Shown here: positions 1-15,800 of the stretch, one piece after another
Layout of the letters: each line of letters begins with the position of its first letter
Position numbering within the stretch: position 1 is the stretch's first letter
Source: Auanema rhodensis
Lineage: Eukaryota > Nematoda > Chromadorea > Rhabditida > Rhabditidae
Direction: 5' to 3'
Assembly: GCA_964057225.1 (NCBI GenBank)
Contig: OZ059898.1
Coordinates: forward strand, 11,098,001 to 11,162,000
DNA length: 64,000 bases
Made by a program: the position numbers and the translations under genes
Notes under the pieces: generated by a model
What the model was told of the DNA's origin: nothing
Databases searched by the model: none
Seen by the model: the letters and a program-made list of their open reading frames with translations, nothing else

Positions 1-1794
1 TTCATTGGAAAAAAATTGAGAGAAATACATTACATAAGATACTTCGTTTAACTGACTATACATGCATAGACCCACGAGATATATTGAGAGAAAGGACTCT
101 TTTGCCACTAACAGATACCGGTTATGCCAGCTGTGTGTTATGTGTTTCTTGCTTAGTTATGTTCCTGTGTTGTGATGATATACAAATCCCCTGTGCACTT
201 ATCCATTTATACACTGTTATCCCAGTACCCTTTATCTCATTCTCTTATTCTCTTTTTCTCTCATTATTCCTCTCTCTTTTTTTGCTTTCCCTCTCACACG
301 TATGCATATGAATATACACATTCACATTTTTTACTCTCCTGTTCCTCCTTCTCCTATGATCATCCTATCTTTATCTGTTATCTATCCAGTCCTTTAGCTC
401 TTCTTAATTCAACAATCAATTTATCATTGTGCTTGTTTTCCTTGTTTCTTTCGTCTTTATATCTATTATCTACTATCTATAACCATCCCCCAAACATTGA
501 AAACAATTGATATAATCATATCCTAGGTCTAGTCATACAATACTTAAAAAATAATTACTAAACCCTAACTATATATATTATATACATATATACGTTCACA
601 TGTGCTTTTCGAGCTCTAGACTGATATTTCAAATGAATATTATCATTTCAGAAACCATGTAGGAGATTAATCATTTATCTTTTTCATATTATATTTAATC
701 ATTAACTGACAAAAAGAAACGATTTTGTTTCATATTGAAAAACTCATTACTCCACCGTGAATACATCTTCTTTAAATTAAAACCAAAAATCTGGAAAATA
801 TCATTAGAAAACTTGTGTGTTAACACTAATTTTCGAAATAATCAAAGATTATAATCAAACAAGTTGTCAATCTATTCTATGTCTATGCTGGTGGGACCAC
901 TAACTTACCAGCTAGCCAATACGTTGAAATCGCAATCTAAAAACAGCTGGATCATGTGAATAATCAAAAACAGATACAGAATATAATTGGTTGGGGAGAG
1001 TTGGACACAAAGCATGATATTGAGAGAAGTAGAGAGAGAAAAAGAGAAAGAAAACGAGGGATACATAGGTAAAAAGAGAAAAAGATTGAGAGAAACAGAA
1101 AGCAACAACTAAAAAGGAGGAAGATGGTAGAGATGCTGGTTACGACAATATCAAAATATAGAGTACAGCATAAGTTCAAAATCTGCTATGGTCTGTTGCT
1201 ATCTCTTCCCCCCCCCACTGAAGACTAAGGTGCCATTAAGTAATCTGACTGGTTCTCTCTCTTCTTATTTCTCTCTCCTTCTGTTCTGACTTTTCTTCAC
1301 TCTCTATCTGCCTTTCTCTTTTTCTTTCACTTTCTCTTTTTTCTTTTACTATGTGTTCCTCTATCTTCCCTACCTTTGACACAATTACATGCCAACAGTC
1401 CATAAGAAGTAAATATTTTTCATCTTCAGACGATAGAGGACGTTGATGGCTTGATTCCTCGTCGTCAAGTGGATTGTCTCTTTTGCTTAACGATCAACAC
1501 CGTTAAGTCCTGCCCTGTTTGGATTCTGGACCGTTCCCCATCAATGTGTTCAGAAACAACAACAGTGCCCACTGTTTTCTTTCCCCTTCTCAGTATCAGA
1601 AGTAACATTTATTTCATACCTGTCATCTATTCCTTTTCTCCTCGTTTCCCTTTCTTGGAACTGTGCAGAAAAAAATTTCCCGATGAAAAACTGAAGAGAT
1701 ATGAAGTCAATCAAGCCATTGGCTCAAATATTTATTTTCCTCTTAACTTTAAATAATTTGTTGTTTATCCAATTTGTAGATTTATATATTGTAG
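1..1794. other. Noncoding, pyrimidine-rich stretch
   Basis: No convincing gene is visible. Long C/T-rich runs (about 230-500 and 1240-1370) and a purine-rich run (about 1015-1100) create spurious low-complexity reading frames. An open stretch at about 1433-1756 follows an acceptor-like TTCAG and is slightly richer in G+C. It could be a 5' untranslated exon of the next gene or the end of an unseen one, but it resembles no family I know. Confidence 0.5.
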
Positions 1795-3429
1795 ATGAGT
1801 TTATCAGAGCCTTCAGATGGCTTATTTGAGACTTGTGTAGATCTTGAAGTTATTGAACGTGGCATTCGACGTGGACTCGGAACAACTAAAAGATGTGGTG
1901 CAAATAAAACAATAAAGCGAATTGGAGAAGATCAAGTAAGATTTAAAAACAGAAGAAAAAAAAACTTTATCAATTGTATATATACAATTACTTTTTTAAA
2001 GAAACTACTAATTATTGTGCCGAACTTTTAGGGTTTCTTTTCCCGTGTAGGGCTGCTGCAATGTAACTGGCCGTATGATGTTGATAAAAACTTACCAAAC
2101 CAAATCGTAATTAAGGTTAATAACTTTTTGTTTTATGAAACCTTCACACTTCGTTTTTCTTAACATACTAAACGATTATATATTCTTAGATAACAACATT
2201 ACTCAATACTGTTGCTATGCATAATCGAGGTGCTAAAAAAAGCATAGAAACCGTAAAAAGAGATCGAATGACGTGGCTGAATAAGGCACAAAAACTAAAA
2301 AAAGTTTGTCATTCTATAGATTTATTAGAATAGTATACATGCATTATAGTGGCATAATAACGAGATTTTGTTTTACGAGACTATACAAGCCTTAGAGGCT
2401 CCGCCGTTTTTACCTCGAATGTATTGCGCAAGAAAATTTGAAGAAGAATCTGGAGATATTGGATTCATCTGCATGGAATACGCAGAAAACTGCCATGTAA
2501 AACATATTTATGAGAATTTAACTGTCAATGAAATAGAAAAGGTAATCACAACAAGATGATGCGAGATTTATAGACAGGTTCTAGACACTAGAAGCCCTAG
2601 CTGAAGTTCAAGCAGTGATGGAGAAAGCACCAGAAGAGAGAAAAAAACAGTTTACTGTGAATGCTTATGAAGAACTTTATGCAGATATTTTGAATCCTGA
2701 TGTTAGATCATGTTTTGTTTTCAATTGTGTCAATAACTTCGTATTTGACAGGTGTTATCATTCCGACTTGACGAACTTCGGCAGATTGATTCGTCTCTCA
2801 CTTCTCTAATAAGTAGAATAGAACAGGAACTAGATAAATTAGTTTCAACCCGTATAGCTAAGAGGGAACATATAGATTTGGGTACTATATAAAAATGTCT
2901 GAAGTCTAACAATATTTTCTGAATTCTAGGAATGCCCGCAGTTTTCGTCCAAGGGGATCTGTATAGCACAAACCTACTTTGGAAAGATAACGAGAACGGA
3001 AGCAGAGATCTACATAAAGTAATCGATTGGCAAGTAAGCTCATTAATGTTATCATTACGAAAACTTGGACACATAATTTAGCTGTGTCATTATGGATGTG
3101 TAGCAGAGGATGTGGCACGTCTGTTTATTACCTGTATGTCTACTGAAGATCGACGAGAAAACTGGGAACGCCTTCTAGAGCAATATCACAACTCGTTACA
3201 ACAATTCATGCAGAAAGATATATTTTCTATAGAACAACTTAAGATATCATACTGTAGATTCTTCTGTTTAGCTGCTATGGCCTTTATAGCAACTGTTCCC
3301 GAAGTCTATCGAGCGGCCACAAGGTCATGCAGTGAGCAAGAAAAGCATGAGTGGCAGCATTGCATATCAGCAAAAGTAAAGGGTATTTTAGAAGATGTTC
3401 TTTACTTTGCTATGCGCAAAAAGGGTTAA
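1795..3429 (+). CDS. CHK/DUF1679 kinase-like protein
   Basis: Eight exons (1795-1935, 2032-2115, 2190-2303, 2350-2541, 2585-2701, 2752-2881, 2930-3033, 3082-3429) join in frame to 409 residues, the usual size for the nematode DUF1679/CHK (choline kinase-like, EcKinase-related) family. Family landmarks in order are a GFFS turn, a WHNNEILFYE segment matching the family's N-x-E-x-x-FY helix, PPFLPRMY, GFICMEY, a Brenner-type GDLYSTNLLW with the catalytic Asp and the downstream Asn, VIDWQ, and AEDVARLF. The histidine normally before the catalytic Gly-Asp is glutamine here (VQGDL). The start codon sits directly behind ATTGTAG, so it is either trans-spliced or preceded by a noncoding exon. Family members are thought to phosphorylate small molecules, and in insects ecdysteroids. 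The substrate here cannot be inferred. The family call is firm. Confidence 0.85.
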
Positions 3430-4090
3430 AGTCATTCTTCAACTTACCTCAATGTATAATTGTATAATAAGATTTGAAATTCTACAAATACGTGATCTGC
3501 GAATATAACTTAGTTAGTCATTCCTAACTTAGTCATTCTTTGAACAATGTGTTTTAATAAATCTTCTTGCACTCAGATAAAATCAACAAAACTGTAATAA
3601 AATATTACGGCTACCACTTGTGATCGCATTTATAAAAGAATTAAATCCATTCACAAACATCCAAAAATTCTATAATACAAAAATCGCGGGGGTTGAGTCA
3701 GCTCCATTGCAATTGGAGCGCGCATGCATTAAAGGTCTGTGTGTATGGGTCAAACAGCGATTATTCTGTGTATCTGCGCTGTGCCCTGCTTGTCTGCATA
3801 TTCCGATTACAGCTTTTACCTTAAATCGTTATGATCAGTCTTATCTTTATTTATTTTTTTATGATATAAATAATGTCGATACATAGTTAAATATTTATAT
3901 ATATATATTTATAACATAACTAATTACGAGGAAAAACGTAATGTAAATTAGGCTAAACTTCAAAAATTTTTTTCGTGTTTAATATTTTTATTTTTTTATT
4001 TTAAATGTTTTTTAAAGAATATTCTCAATCTTGCGGTAAAATCAACTTGGTTCTGAACCTTCGGTGTCCACTAAGGATTCGTTTATCATT
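3430..4090. other. Intergenic region
   Basis: This holds the 3' end of the CHK-like gene and the promoter side of the DEAD-box gene. The 3890-4020 part is very AT-rich. An 88-codon frame at 3620-3886 shows no family resemblance and no splice context. Nothing else is seen. Confidence 0.5.
3556..3561 (+). terminator. Poly(A) signal of the CHK-like gene
   Basis: AATAAA lies 127 bases after the stop codon of the CHK-like gene, on the sense strand, and is the only canonical hexamer at a usual distance. Confidence 0.5.
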
Positions 4091-6871
<2,781 letters not shown>

Positions 6872-7968
6872 GTGTTGCATTATTGCCGTTTTTACTCTGT
6901 CAAGATCGAAAGTATTTTAAAACTCTGTAAGTGTGGCTTGTTCATACATATTCTCACCAGGCCTGAAGGACCCCTTCCTGTTCCCAGATTCTGTTTTTGT
7001 TTAATGTCTGTACTTCTGATCTGGGTCACCCCCTCCTGATTTATCTCTTATATCTCTCCCTCTCTCTCTTTCTCTGTAAGGCCTTTTAGTAACTAATTGC
7101 AGAGCTTTAAGTGAGTGAACGTAATTTGTTCGAATTCCTGTACAGTTGCGACGCGTATCACCCCAAATACTTAACCATTTCATAGGCGGATTACGTATTG
7201 CATATTCTTATAGGCAATATTTCATGTATACATGAGTTGTTCGTTTATGTTTTGTCATTTGAATTATGGCACTAAGTTGCGAAATTTCCTTTAGTGTGAG
7301 ACCAAGCACTATGTGTATGTATAATCCGTTTTCTTTAGTCCCTTCTCATTAGAGCTTGCATCTAATTCATGATCTGTTGTAAAACCACTTTTTCCTTATA
7401 GGTTCGGCCTGCTTTTTGTTTATAGGCAGGCATTTGCGTGGTCATTGTGATCATTTTTCTGGTCTAATAGCATACAATCTAACGGCATCAATATTGCAAA
7501 TAGGTCTCTTCTCTTCTTTGGCTTTTGCACTGCGGGTAGAAACTTGTCTCACTATGATATCAGCTCGAAATCTCATCGGTTGTTGTTTGATTTCTGTTTT
7601 GTTATCAGTTATGGAGGCTTTATAATCATTATATCTGCCCTTTTTGCCGACTATCGTACTTAACTAACACCCCCTCCAAAACCGTCTATATTGTATTAAC
7701 CGGTCTGTTACGTCGCTCTTGTTGAATTTGTGAAAGAGATATCTGAATTTTCTTGTGACCATTAGATTCAGTTCGTGGAGACTTCATCGAGTTGTGTTGT
7801 TCACTTTTTGCTCTGTTTTCTGATTAATAAATTTTTTGCATTACATACGGTTTTGTTACTTCTGGTAGCTGTTCCCCTTTGTTTATCGTGTCTGTTCTCG
7901 TTTATGAAATCTTCTGGTTTTCCGGACTCTTCAATACTATATACAGTATAAATAGGTATTGAGCCACC
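6872..7968 (+). other. Probable long 3' UTR of the helicase gene plus short promoter of the next gene
   Basis: About 950 bases of T-rich sequence separate the helicase stop from the first sense AATAAA (7826-7831). No gene is visible. Long 3' UTRs are common for translationally controlled germline messages, but that is inference. Confidence 0.4.
7826..7831 (+). terminator. Poly(A) signal, helicase gene
   Basis: AATAAA within ATTAATAAATTTTTTGC, about 140 bases before the next start codon. It is the best candidate for the end of the helicase mRNA. Confidence 0.45.
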
Positions 7969-8951
7969 ATGGACCAGGCTACTTTTATTGAACTTATGGC
8001 TTATTTTATGATTTTTTGTGCTGTGGCTTGCTTCGCGTGCTTATGTACTGGAATTAGAGCTCCTTATGGTAGATACAATATGGCTTACCAGGTTTGTATT
8101 CTAAAGCTTACCATCGTTCCAATTTTTTTTCAAGTTTACTGTTCCTGCCAAATTGGATTGGTTTTTACAAGAATCTCCTTCTCTTCTCTTACCCGTATAT
8201 TTTCTGTTATCATCTAAATCTTATGAAGGGTTTTTTCTTCTAACTTTATTTATAGGTCATTATGCACAAAGGTATGTTGATGCTTGATATTGTTTCTTAT
8301 TTTAAACTTTCAGAACATTATATTACCCTTTTGTAATGAAATCTACTAAGGGTTCTCCTGTGCATGTATTCATTTCCGCTGTAGCTTTTACTATTTATAA
8401 CGGGTACATGCAAGGACTATGGCATTCTAAATTTTACAGTGCTACTTCTGGCTTCTTTACTCATCCTTTAACTTACATTGGTAAATTGTATTTTTTTGGG
8501 TTTTAACCTGCTTAGCTTACAGGAACTATCATTTTCATATGTGGTATGGGTATCAACATTCAATCTGATTCTATTCTTAGAAACTTAAGAAAGCCTGGTG
8601 AAGTTGGCTATAAAATCCCTAGAGGTTGTCTATTTCATAATATCAAAATCTTATGTATAAACTTGAAAAATAAAAAAATAAGTTTAGGTGGATTATTTGA
8701 ATATGTCTCGGGGGCCAATTATTTTGGAGAAATAATCGAATGGCTTGGGTTCGCTCTTGCTGCCAGATCTTTGCCAGCACTTGCCTTTGCTATTTTCACA
8801 ATTTCAAACATTGGTCCCAGAGCTATACAACATCATCAGTTAGTTACCTTGAGTACATAAATATACATAATAAACTATTTGCAGGTATTACTTGGAAAAG
8901 TTTGAGGACTATCCTAAAAATAGAAAAGCTTTGATTCCTTTAGTCTTGTAA
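7969..8951 (+). CDS. Steroid 5-alpha-reductase (SRD5A1/2 family)
   Basis: A membrane enzyme of the 3-oxo-5-alpha-steroid 4-dehydrogenase family. It uses NADPH to reduce the C4-C5 double bond of 3-keto-4-ene steroids in the endoplasmic reticulum membrane. The start has a perfect Kozak context (gccaccATGg). Family-specific stretches are visible in order: an HYAQRTLYYPFVMK segment across one intron, YNGYMQGLWHSKFY, a MGINIQSD loop, the NADPH-site block LRKPGEVGYKIPRGGLFEYV, SGANYFGEIIEWLGFALA, and a C-terminal HHQYYLEKFEDYPKNRKAL ending IPLVL. Several hydrophobic helices separate these. Introns fall at about 8091-8140, 8274-8313, 8479-8521, 8624-8687 and 8839-8883. The length is about 260 residues, normal for the family. 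A role in nematode steroid hormone metabolism is plausible, but no substrate can be read from the sequence. Confidence 0.93.
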
Positions 8952-9201
8952 TTGTCATTATCTAACGCATATCTAATCGTAATTAGCCAGCAAAATGCTT
9001 ATCAGTGTTGTGATATACTTATATGTTGTGATTTTCTCTAGTCTTTTGATCATGGAATAATAGTTAAATGGGTCTGGAATATGGTTTGAAGTAAAATTTT
9101 AATCATTTACTTTTCTTGTTAAATTGACAAAATTGAGATCGCATGACTAGTAATCGACTAAAAATGGTTGTCGTTACCATAATAAAACTGATATTAGTTA
9201 T

Positions 9202-12200
9202 TTAACTGGGTGGTGGACATCCATATTCTGGCGAAGTTGACATTTCAGACGAATGTGTGCTACAGGTCGCAGAATGGTTCTGAAAATTTTTATTAAATAA
9301 AAGCAGTTATTACTAGCTTTGATACTTCTGAACTGTTGCCAAGTGTTGGGGTTAACGACGGTAACATCGACGGGGAATGATTCTGCACGTCGCGGGATTG
9401 CATTGATCGTCTATATTTAGCTCGAGCATTTTGAAACCATACCTTAACATATATATGTTTCAAGAATACATTTCAGCGTCTGAGTTGAACAAAGAATTCA
9501 ATAGACTACCTACTTACTTGTAACACTCGCTTTGTTAAGCCAGTTTTCTGAGCTAGTTGCTTCAAATCTTTAGCATCAGGATTATGATTGAGATTAAAAT
9601 AAACTTTCATTGTTTTAAGTTGATGATGTTTGAAACTGGTTCTCATACGCTTCGAACGACTACTACTACTAGTTGAGCCATCATCTGAAATTACGAATTA
9701 ATACAAGAGCTAGGAATTCGTCTTTGAGTCACGTTCATTAAGTTTGAGTGAACGAAAAAGTTCATTCTGTATTTCTGGGAGCTATTTGTTTAAGTTTAAA
9801 TAGTATAGTTTTTATTGAGATTATATTTTTAATATTATTGTATTTGTATATATAAGATAGGCATCATCGCTTGAAAAACTAAGAATAAATATTCTTCCTG
9901 TTTTTAAGATGCATGCTTGTTCGTTTCCGGTTCTTGGGTATGACCTAATGAGGTTGAATCAAAAGAATAACCGACAAGAGGTCGAGAAGTCGCTTGGATT
10001 ACTGTAACTTTTAATGAGATGCTACGTAGCAGGAAAACATTGAATTGCTCGGAGGCTTGACAAAGGCAATTGAATGTCGCGATGATGATAAAGCGGTACA
10101 CTGAGAGCGAAAGGCAACAGAAAATCTTGTGCATTTCGAGAATCAATGTTTTTAAGACGAAATTCATGAAGCTCATGCAGTCATTATATGGGAGATAGAA
10201 AAAGCTATTACTAACCCTCATTCTCTTCTGACATTTCTCGCTTCGGAACTGGGGTTGCCTCTGGTATTGAGGCTGGCGCTGGCGTAGAAGGTTGCATTGA
10301 AGGGTATGTTGGATGAGGAACACCATTATGATCTGTAAAAGAACATCTTATGGTTAACGCTATTACACTTAGATCACGTACTATTACAAAAAATCTCATT
10401 GGATGCATTCATAGTAAAAACTTCTCCCGGCCGCATAGGGACTCCGCAAAGCTGAACAAGATTGTCAACATACATCTAACTGAATAGTTCAAATTACCGA
10501 GCACGTAAAACATTGCATATGAAATATTGAATCTTTCGCTCTCATAACTATATCTTCGGGCATCAAAAATAGATGACAGCGGCCGCATGCTTTTCGATAT
10601 TTTCTGAAAAAAAAAACTTTCAATGCCGTAGAGAAAACTGCATGAGCATTGATAACATACACTTATGTTGTAATGCATAAAGTGCATAAACAAATTAAAC
10701 CATTGAAAATAAGAAAAACACACAGTGTTTAATATAAGCTTCGTTACAGTTTTAAGTGAAAAGGGATAAAAGTAAACGTCAACCTACATGTTATAGCACG
10801 TCTTGCACATCATGATACCGTCTTTTGTAAAGCATTTATGGTCATCTGAAAGATGATTTAAATGAAATTTCAAAAATAATATTTAAACTGATGATTTTAT
10901 CAAAATACTTACTAGATGCTTGAATTTCATAATCGATTACTCCAAGTTCCATAAAACATATGGCACAACGTAGGCATTGTGAGTGATAGGGAGAACCATC
11001 TATGTACAATGTGAACCGATCTAGTATAAGCATATTGCAAACACTACATAGCTCTGAAATTATATTGAAGTAAGTTGAAGTAAATCAGTACGAGCTATAT
11101 GCAACACGGCTGCTTCAACGTCGTAGTTTAGAAAAATACTTCAAACTCACGTAATAAGTTTCACGTGAAAATATGAAAGTTTTTCTTTATGAAATATTAG
11201 TTCAGTTTATTTTGTTTCTTTACTCATTGATTTATTCGGTAAGATCAAAGTTTACTCTTATTTTCTTTACGCTGGAGTATTTCTTAGAACTTTGTTTTCA
11301 GAATGCTGTAAAACAGTTCAGAGGATTGTATACAAAGGTCTGTTGTTAACCGATTGTAACTAAAACTATGATGACCTCTTTACACGTTTATGAGCACATT
11401 TTGAAAAGTTTTTACTTTGCCAACGATATAGAGTGAAAGAAAATTGAGAGAGCTTAGATGTGGAAAATGATTCCAGCATGTGCGAAATACGATCATATTC
11501 CTGGAAATAAGCAGAGTACGAGGGCAAAGATAGAAGTAAAGCATTTCTATAATCTAGTGCCAAAGCTATTCAGAATGAAAAGGTTGATTCCAAATATTTT
11601 ATACACGCTTCTAATTGAGTTGCTCAGAAGAAAATTAAAAGAATATAATATTCAATAATAGCATTTTTGAAAGATAAACATACAATGCTCTGAAAGGTAT
11701 AATGATTAAGGTTATAAGCTGTTGAATGAAAATGTTCATAATGAAACAGATAATTATCGACTTAATATATTAAAATTTCATAATTTTTTTCACTTTTCTT
11801 TCATTCTCCTGTTCAAAATTTTCATAGCAGTCTGCGCCTTCTACATTATCTGCTTCAGTTCTTTCTACATCACTTCATCTCTGCATTATATCCTCTCTTT
11901 GATATGTCTTTCGTTTTGCCCCTGAGGCGTTATGCCTATAGCCGTCTCATGCAACGAGAATACTGTAGCTTTTTGCGCAAAACAATGGAGACAAGCGGAA
12001 ACGAGAATAACAAACCCGCTTCGGTTGGCTGGTGTCGCCCTGATCGCTGTGGGATTATCATAAACACATTATTCTGCCTGGTTGTACAAAAAAAAAAGAT
12101 TTTATAGATATTCTATAGATTGTTGCAATCAATATGATCACTTGTAGAGGGGGAGAACTGTTTCATTCGTACTCTAGAATGCTTTTTGAACATTAAAAAA

Positions 12201-12490
12201 ATTTTTATGAGGTTCGAGAGAGATATAGAGGAGGTATCTAGTATAATCAAAAAGTTTTTTTTGGAATAAGTTTTATGATTGATATGGAGAACTAGTTGAA
12301 CTTGTAACATGCTATTTATAGAATTTTGAAGACGTGAAATAAAAGTCTCAATAGATAATAGTTACTTACCAGACCCGTTGGCATAAACATGATGAACGTA
12401 TAATGTAGGTGAAGTGCTCGGATTGGAACCGTCAGATGGAGCACTAATGTCTACTGAAGATGGCATAGGGTCGGGTAACGTGTGGTCCAT
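9202..12490 (-). CDS. ttx-3: LIM-homeodomain transcription factor, TTX-3/LHX2/9/Apterous class
   Basis: Nine coding exons (12490-12370, 11053-10913, 10845-10788, 10603-10498, 10451-10388, 10332-10216, 9684-9518, 9442-9326, 9279-9202) close to 322 residues. Two LIM zinc-binding domains follow an unstructured start: LIM1 begins LCSVCNMLILDRF and LIM2 contains ACGRCHLFLMPEDIVMRAKD, a near match to LHX2/9. A Pro/Ser-rich linker leads to the homeodomain (about residues 212-271) with SKRMRTSFKHHQLKTMK, NHNPDAKDLKQLAQKTGLTK and the recognition helix VWFQNARAKYRR. The KHHQL and NHNPDAKDLKQL blocks are diagnostic of the Apterous/LHX2/9 class, whose C. elegans member TTX-3 specifies AIY interneurons. 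The first intron (11054-12369) is far longer than the genome's usual 50 bases and may carry enhancers. The start follows GACAG, so a trans-splice site or an upstream noncoding exon is possible. Confidence 0.95.
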
Positions 12491-12702
12491 TTCATCTGTC
12501 ACATACAACATCATCCTTATGCAAAATATTCACTTTTTTCGTAAAACGATTAATCAAGATGATGGTACAAACAGTTAACAGACAATGAAGTGTCTAGAAA
12601 AGTTTGTAATTATGAGGACATAGAAATAGTAGTTAAATAATGAAAAATCATGCATAAGATATGTATAAACTAAAGATTAAATATATATTTAAATATATAT
12701 AA

Positions 12703-12707
<5 letters not shown>

Positions 12708-12737
<30 letters not shown>
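12708..12737. repeat. (TA)n microsatellite
   Basis: An uninterrupted TA dinucleotide run preceded by interrupted AT-rich copies. Confidence 0.9.
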
Positions 12738-12739
<2 letters not shown>

Positions 12740-12818
12740 TAGAGAGACAAGAAAAATATATTTAATACAGTCTTTATGAACAACAAAAATATGAAAAATG
12801 TTTTTGAGGATGGTTGAG

Positions 12819-12881
12819 CAAGCTTCATCTTAGAGAAAGGTTTCCTTTATAGTTGAATGATTGTGCTTAAGATGAAGCTTG
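12819..12881. repeat. Inverted repeat, 14-bp perfect arms
   Basis: The left arm CAAGCTTCATCTTA (12819-12832) and right arm TAAGATGAAGCTTG (12868-12881) are perfect reverse complements around a 35-base loop. It could be the end of a small foldback element or a hairpin. No larger element is visible around it. Confidence 0.7.
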
Positions 12882-15800
12882 AATCATGAGCTGATACCGA
12901 TGCATACATGAACAAGCATTAGTAAAGTATAAATGAATAAAAAATTTAAAAAACAACAAAAAGTATATGATTCTTCTATGAACTTCTGAAAATCAAAAGA
13001 GCTGGACAGATGAATAAAACTGTTAGAAGAATATAACAACGGCATTGCCACTGTAGATGTACCGACAAATCCGCCTTCTCCTCTCGCATATATCTCGTAA
13101 TCTCAATATCTCTTACACTCTCTCTACCTTTCTCTATCTCTCTCTTACTCGTCCTCTTTTTCTCTCCTTTTCACCTCTTATAGCCTTTCATACAATATCA
13201 ATCTCTTTAGGGACGTGTGTTAGATAGATCACCTGGTTTAGAAAAGGATCAAGCCGGATAGATGTGGGTACATCAACACATAAAAACTGCTCGGTTTCGG
13301 GGGATTCGTTCACTCTCCTCCCTTCTATTATCCCCACCCCTTTTACCAAACCTTTTCTCTCTCCATCTCTCTTTTTTTTCAAAATCTATTTCTCTCGTTT
13401 GATCCAAGTCTATTCTCGATCTTTCTAACTCTTTCACAGTTCTCTTGAATATATCGGTTGCGTTATTTCTTTTCCTCTCATCATATAATTTCATTTCGGC
13501 AAATGGTTAGTGAACGTTTGTAGTTGTCCAGTAGAATGAGGTTAGAACATCATTCTTGCTCATATTCCTTCTATAAAAGGTCATAACCATCTTCTCTTTT
13601 TTTTAGAAGCAATATGTTAAAAATGACGCAAGATGTTCGTACTCATAGTGAGTTGCTAAAATTGAGGTCATGCTCAGCATGAACTCATTCAAGCAGACAG
13701 CTGCCTGATAGAAAAAATACTGAAGAATATGGTACATTATTACATATTATACTATGTGTATATAAATATTATAAATATGCGATACAAAGTAATTAAATAT
13801 AAATTAAAACTATACAAATCATGCAGATGTAAGATTATAAGATTTAATTCAACATTCTATGTATGTATCTCTCAGTTATGAGTACTCCGCAAGAACGATG
13901 GCCAAGGATTTAGTTAAAATCAGAGTTGTTCCAATAAGTGGCAATTGCTCATTACCGTATGATGGGTCCTAGTAGAGATTGCTCGTAAACTCTTGTCACG
14001 TAAGAGAACAAGAATTCATACCAATCTACATTTAATTCTAGAACGTTATCAAATTTGATCATTTTTGCTTTCTTATTGTTGTTTGCATCATTAAAAAACA
14101 AAACGAAGCATGACGAACAACTATGCTAAAGAGTAAAATCAATCTTTAGTAATATTTTGAAGCAAGTATTCATTTGGTGAATAATATGATAACCAAAGAG
14201 TATATGCTAGCTTTCTAAATTAATTACAAAATTTTCGAAATTGTCTTCTTACAATGTCTAAGGTTATTGAATCAAAAATAAGAAAAAGAGTACGAAGAAA
14301 GGTACTGACGGGTGAATTGGCATCAGAGCCAAACCAGAGAATCTGAGATGCCATGTTCTAAATTATTTATATAGTCTAAGCTGGCTGCTCTCGTATCGCA
14401 TACGGTAATGATTTCGGTTTACATCTTCTCTGCTATGTCTATCCGATTTCGACACCATTTCATCTCTTACACTCTCTTACTCTTCGTATATCTCTGTTCA
14501 CTCCATGTCCAATAATATCTCTTTCGATCTTTCCAACATCATCACAATATCTCAAATCTCAATGCTATTCCTATATTATTTTCAGTAGCTTTCTTCATAT
14601 ACACTTGTTCATTTCTTCACGTCGCCCTCTTTCACTCCTTCCTCCCTCTGTATCTCTATTTCTCTCTCTGTTTTTCTGTATATTTGAATATATTACTCTA
14701 TCAATTTGGCTATCTAGTTAGCTCTCTTTCTTTATTTCTTACTCTCTGCCCTCTTTCATCTTGTTTCCTTCCATTCGTTCTACCCCCCTCTCTCTCTCTG
14801 TCTCTCTTTCGCTCGCCCTCTCTCTTTTTCATTGATACTTTCTGTTTTCATTCTTTACCTCTCATAGTTCTCTTATAGAATCACGTGCAAGATCAAGGCG
14901 GAGTCAAGTAGGATTACCAACTAAACTACTTATTGAAGATCGAGAATTTTCAGTATACCGCACATATAACAGTAGCTTAAAGCTGAAAAATGAGATCGTA
15001 GCAACATATTCAGTTGAAAAATTGTTTTTGGGGTTCTAATAAGAATCAAATGATCATGAATGTCGAAAGCTGAGATTTCTCGCCGGTTCTCAACCTCGCA
15101 TCTCAATATCAGGAAAGCCGAACATGGAGTAACAGGTGATCCGGATCGGTTTACAAGCTTATCGCCTATGCTGGAGATTAATAGCTCAGTCCGCCTACCA
15201 GAAGAAAGGATGCAAATACATTGACCTTATTCAGTTTATAATACATTGAATATGTCAAATAGATACTGCTCTTTTTTACTAGATGTTAGAAAAAAATTAA
15301 TTTCGTATCTGCAAATTTATAAGATTTTTCATTGGTTAAATCAAAGAAGTTATTTTTTCTAAATCATTTTGCAAGGATTTATGTTTTGATGCGATTGAAT
15401 AAATAAAAAGAAAACATGAATTTGGCTTATTTCAACTTCAATCGTGCGATACATATGAAAATGATGAAAGACAATAAGATGAAATGTATAAATAACTATA
15501 CATAATATATATGTATATGTATATGCACCATAAAAGATAGAAATAAAAAAAGAATCCAAAGCATCTGAATAAAAAGGGAAAACGTGAAAATTAATAATTT
15601 TAGTATAAACTCTTAAAATTTAATTCATTACCCCTTCAATTAATTGAATGTCCATAGCGGGTTTTAGTAGACAAATGAAATTTTCATTCCAGACAATGAG
15701 TGCAACCGATTCACGCTATGAAATACAATAAAAAAAAGAAACTTTAACGTAACTACACGTGATTTTAATTTATATTGATAAATTATTCGATTATTTAATT

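Noticed and set aside
84-1179. Low-complexity frames at the left edge
   Set aside because: They are translations of C/T-rich or G/A-rich tracts with no splice sites or family resemblance.
1433-1756. 108-codon open stretch after TTCAG
   Set aside because: No recognisable domain. Compatible with an untranslated exon or chance. Mentioned in the left-edge entry only.
7947-7954. TATAAATA upstream of the steroid reductase
   Set aside because: It lies only 15 bases before the start codon, too close to position transcription start upstream of the ATG.
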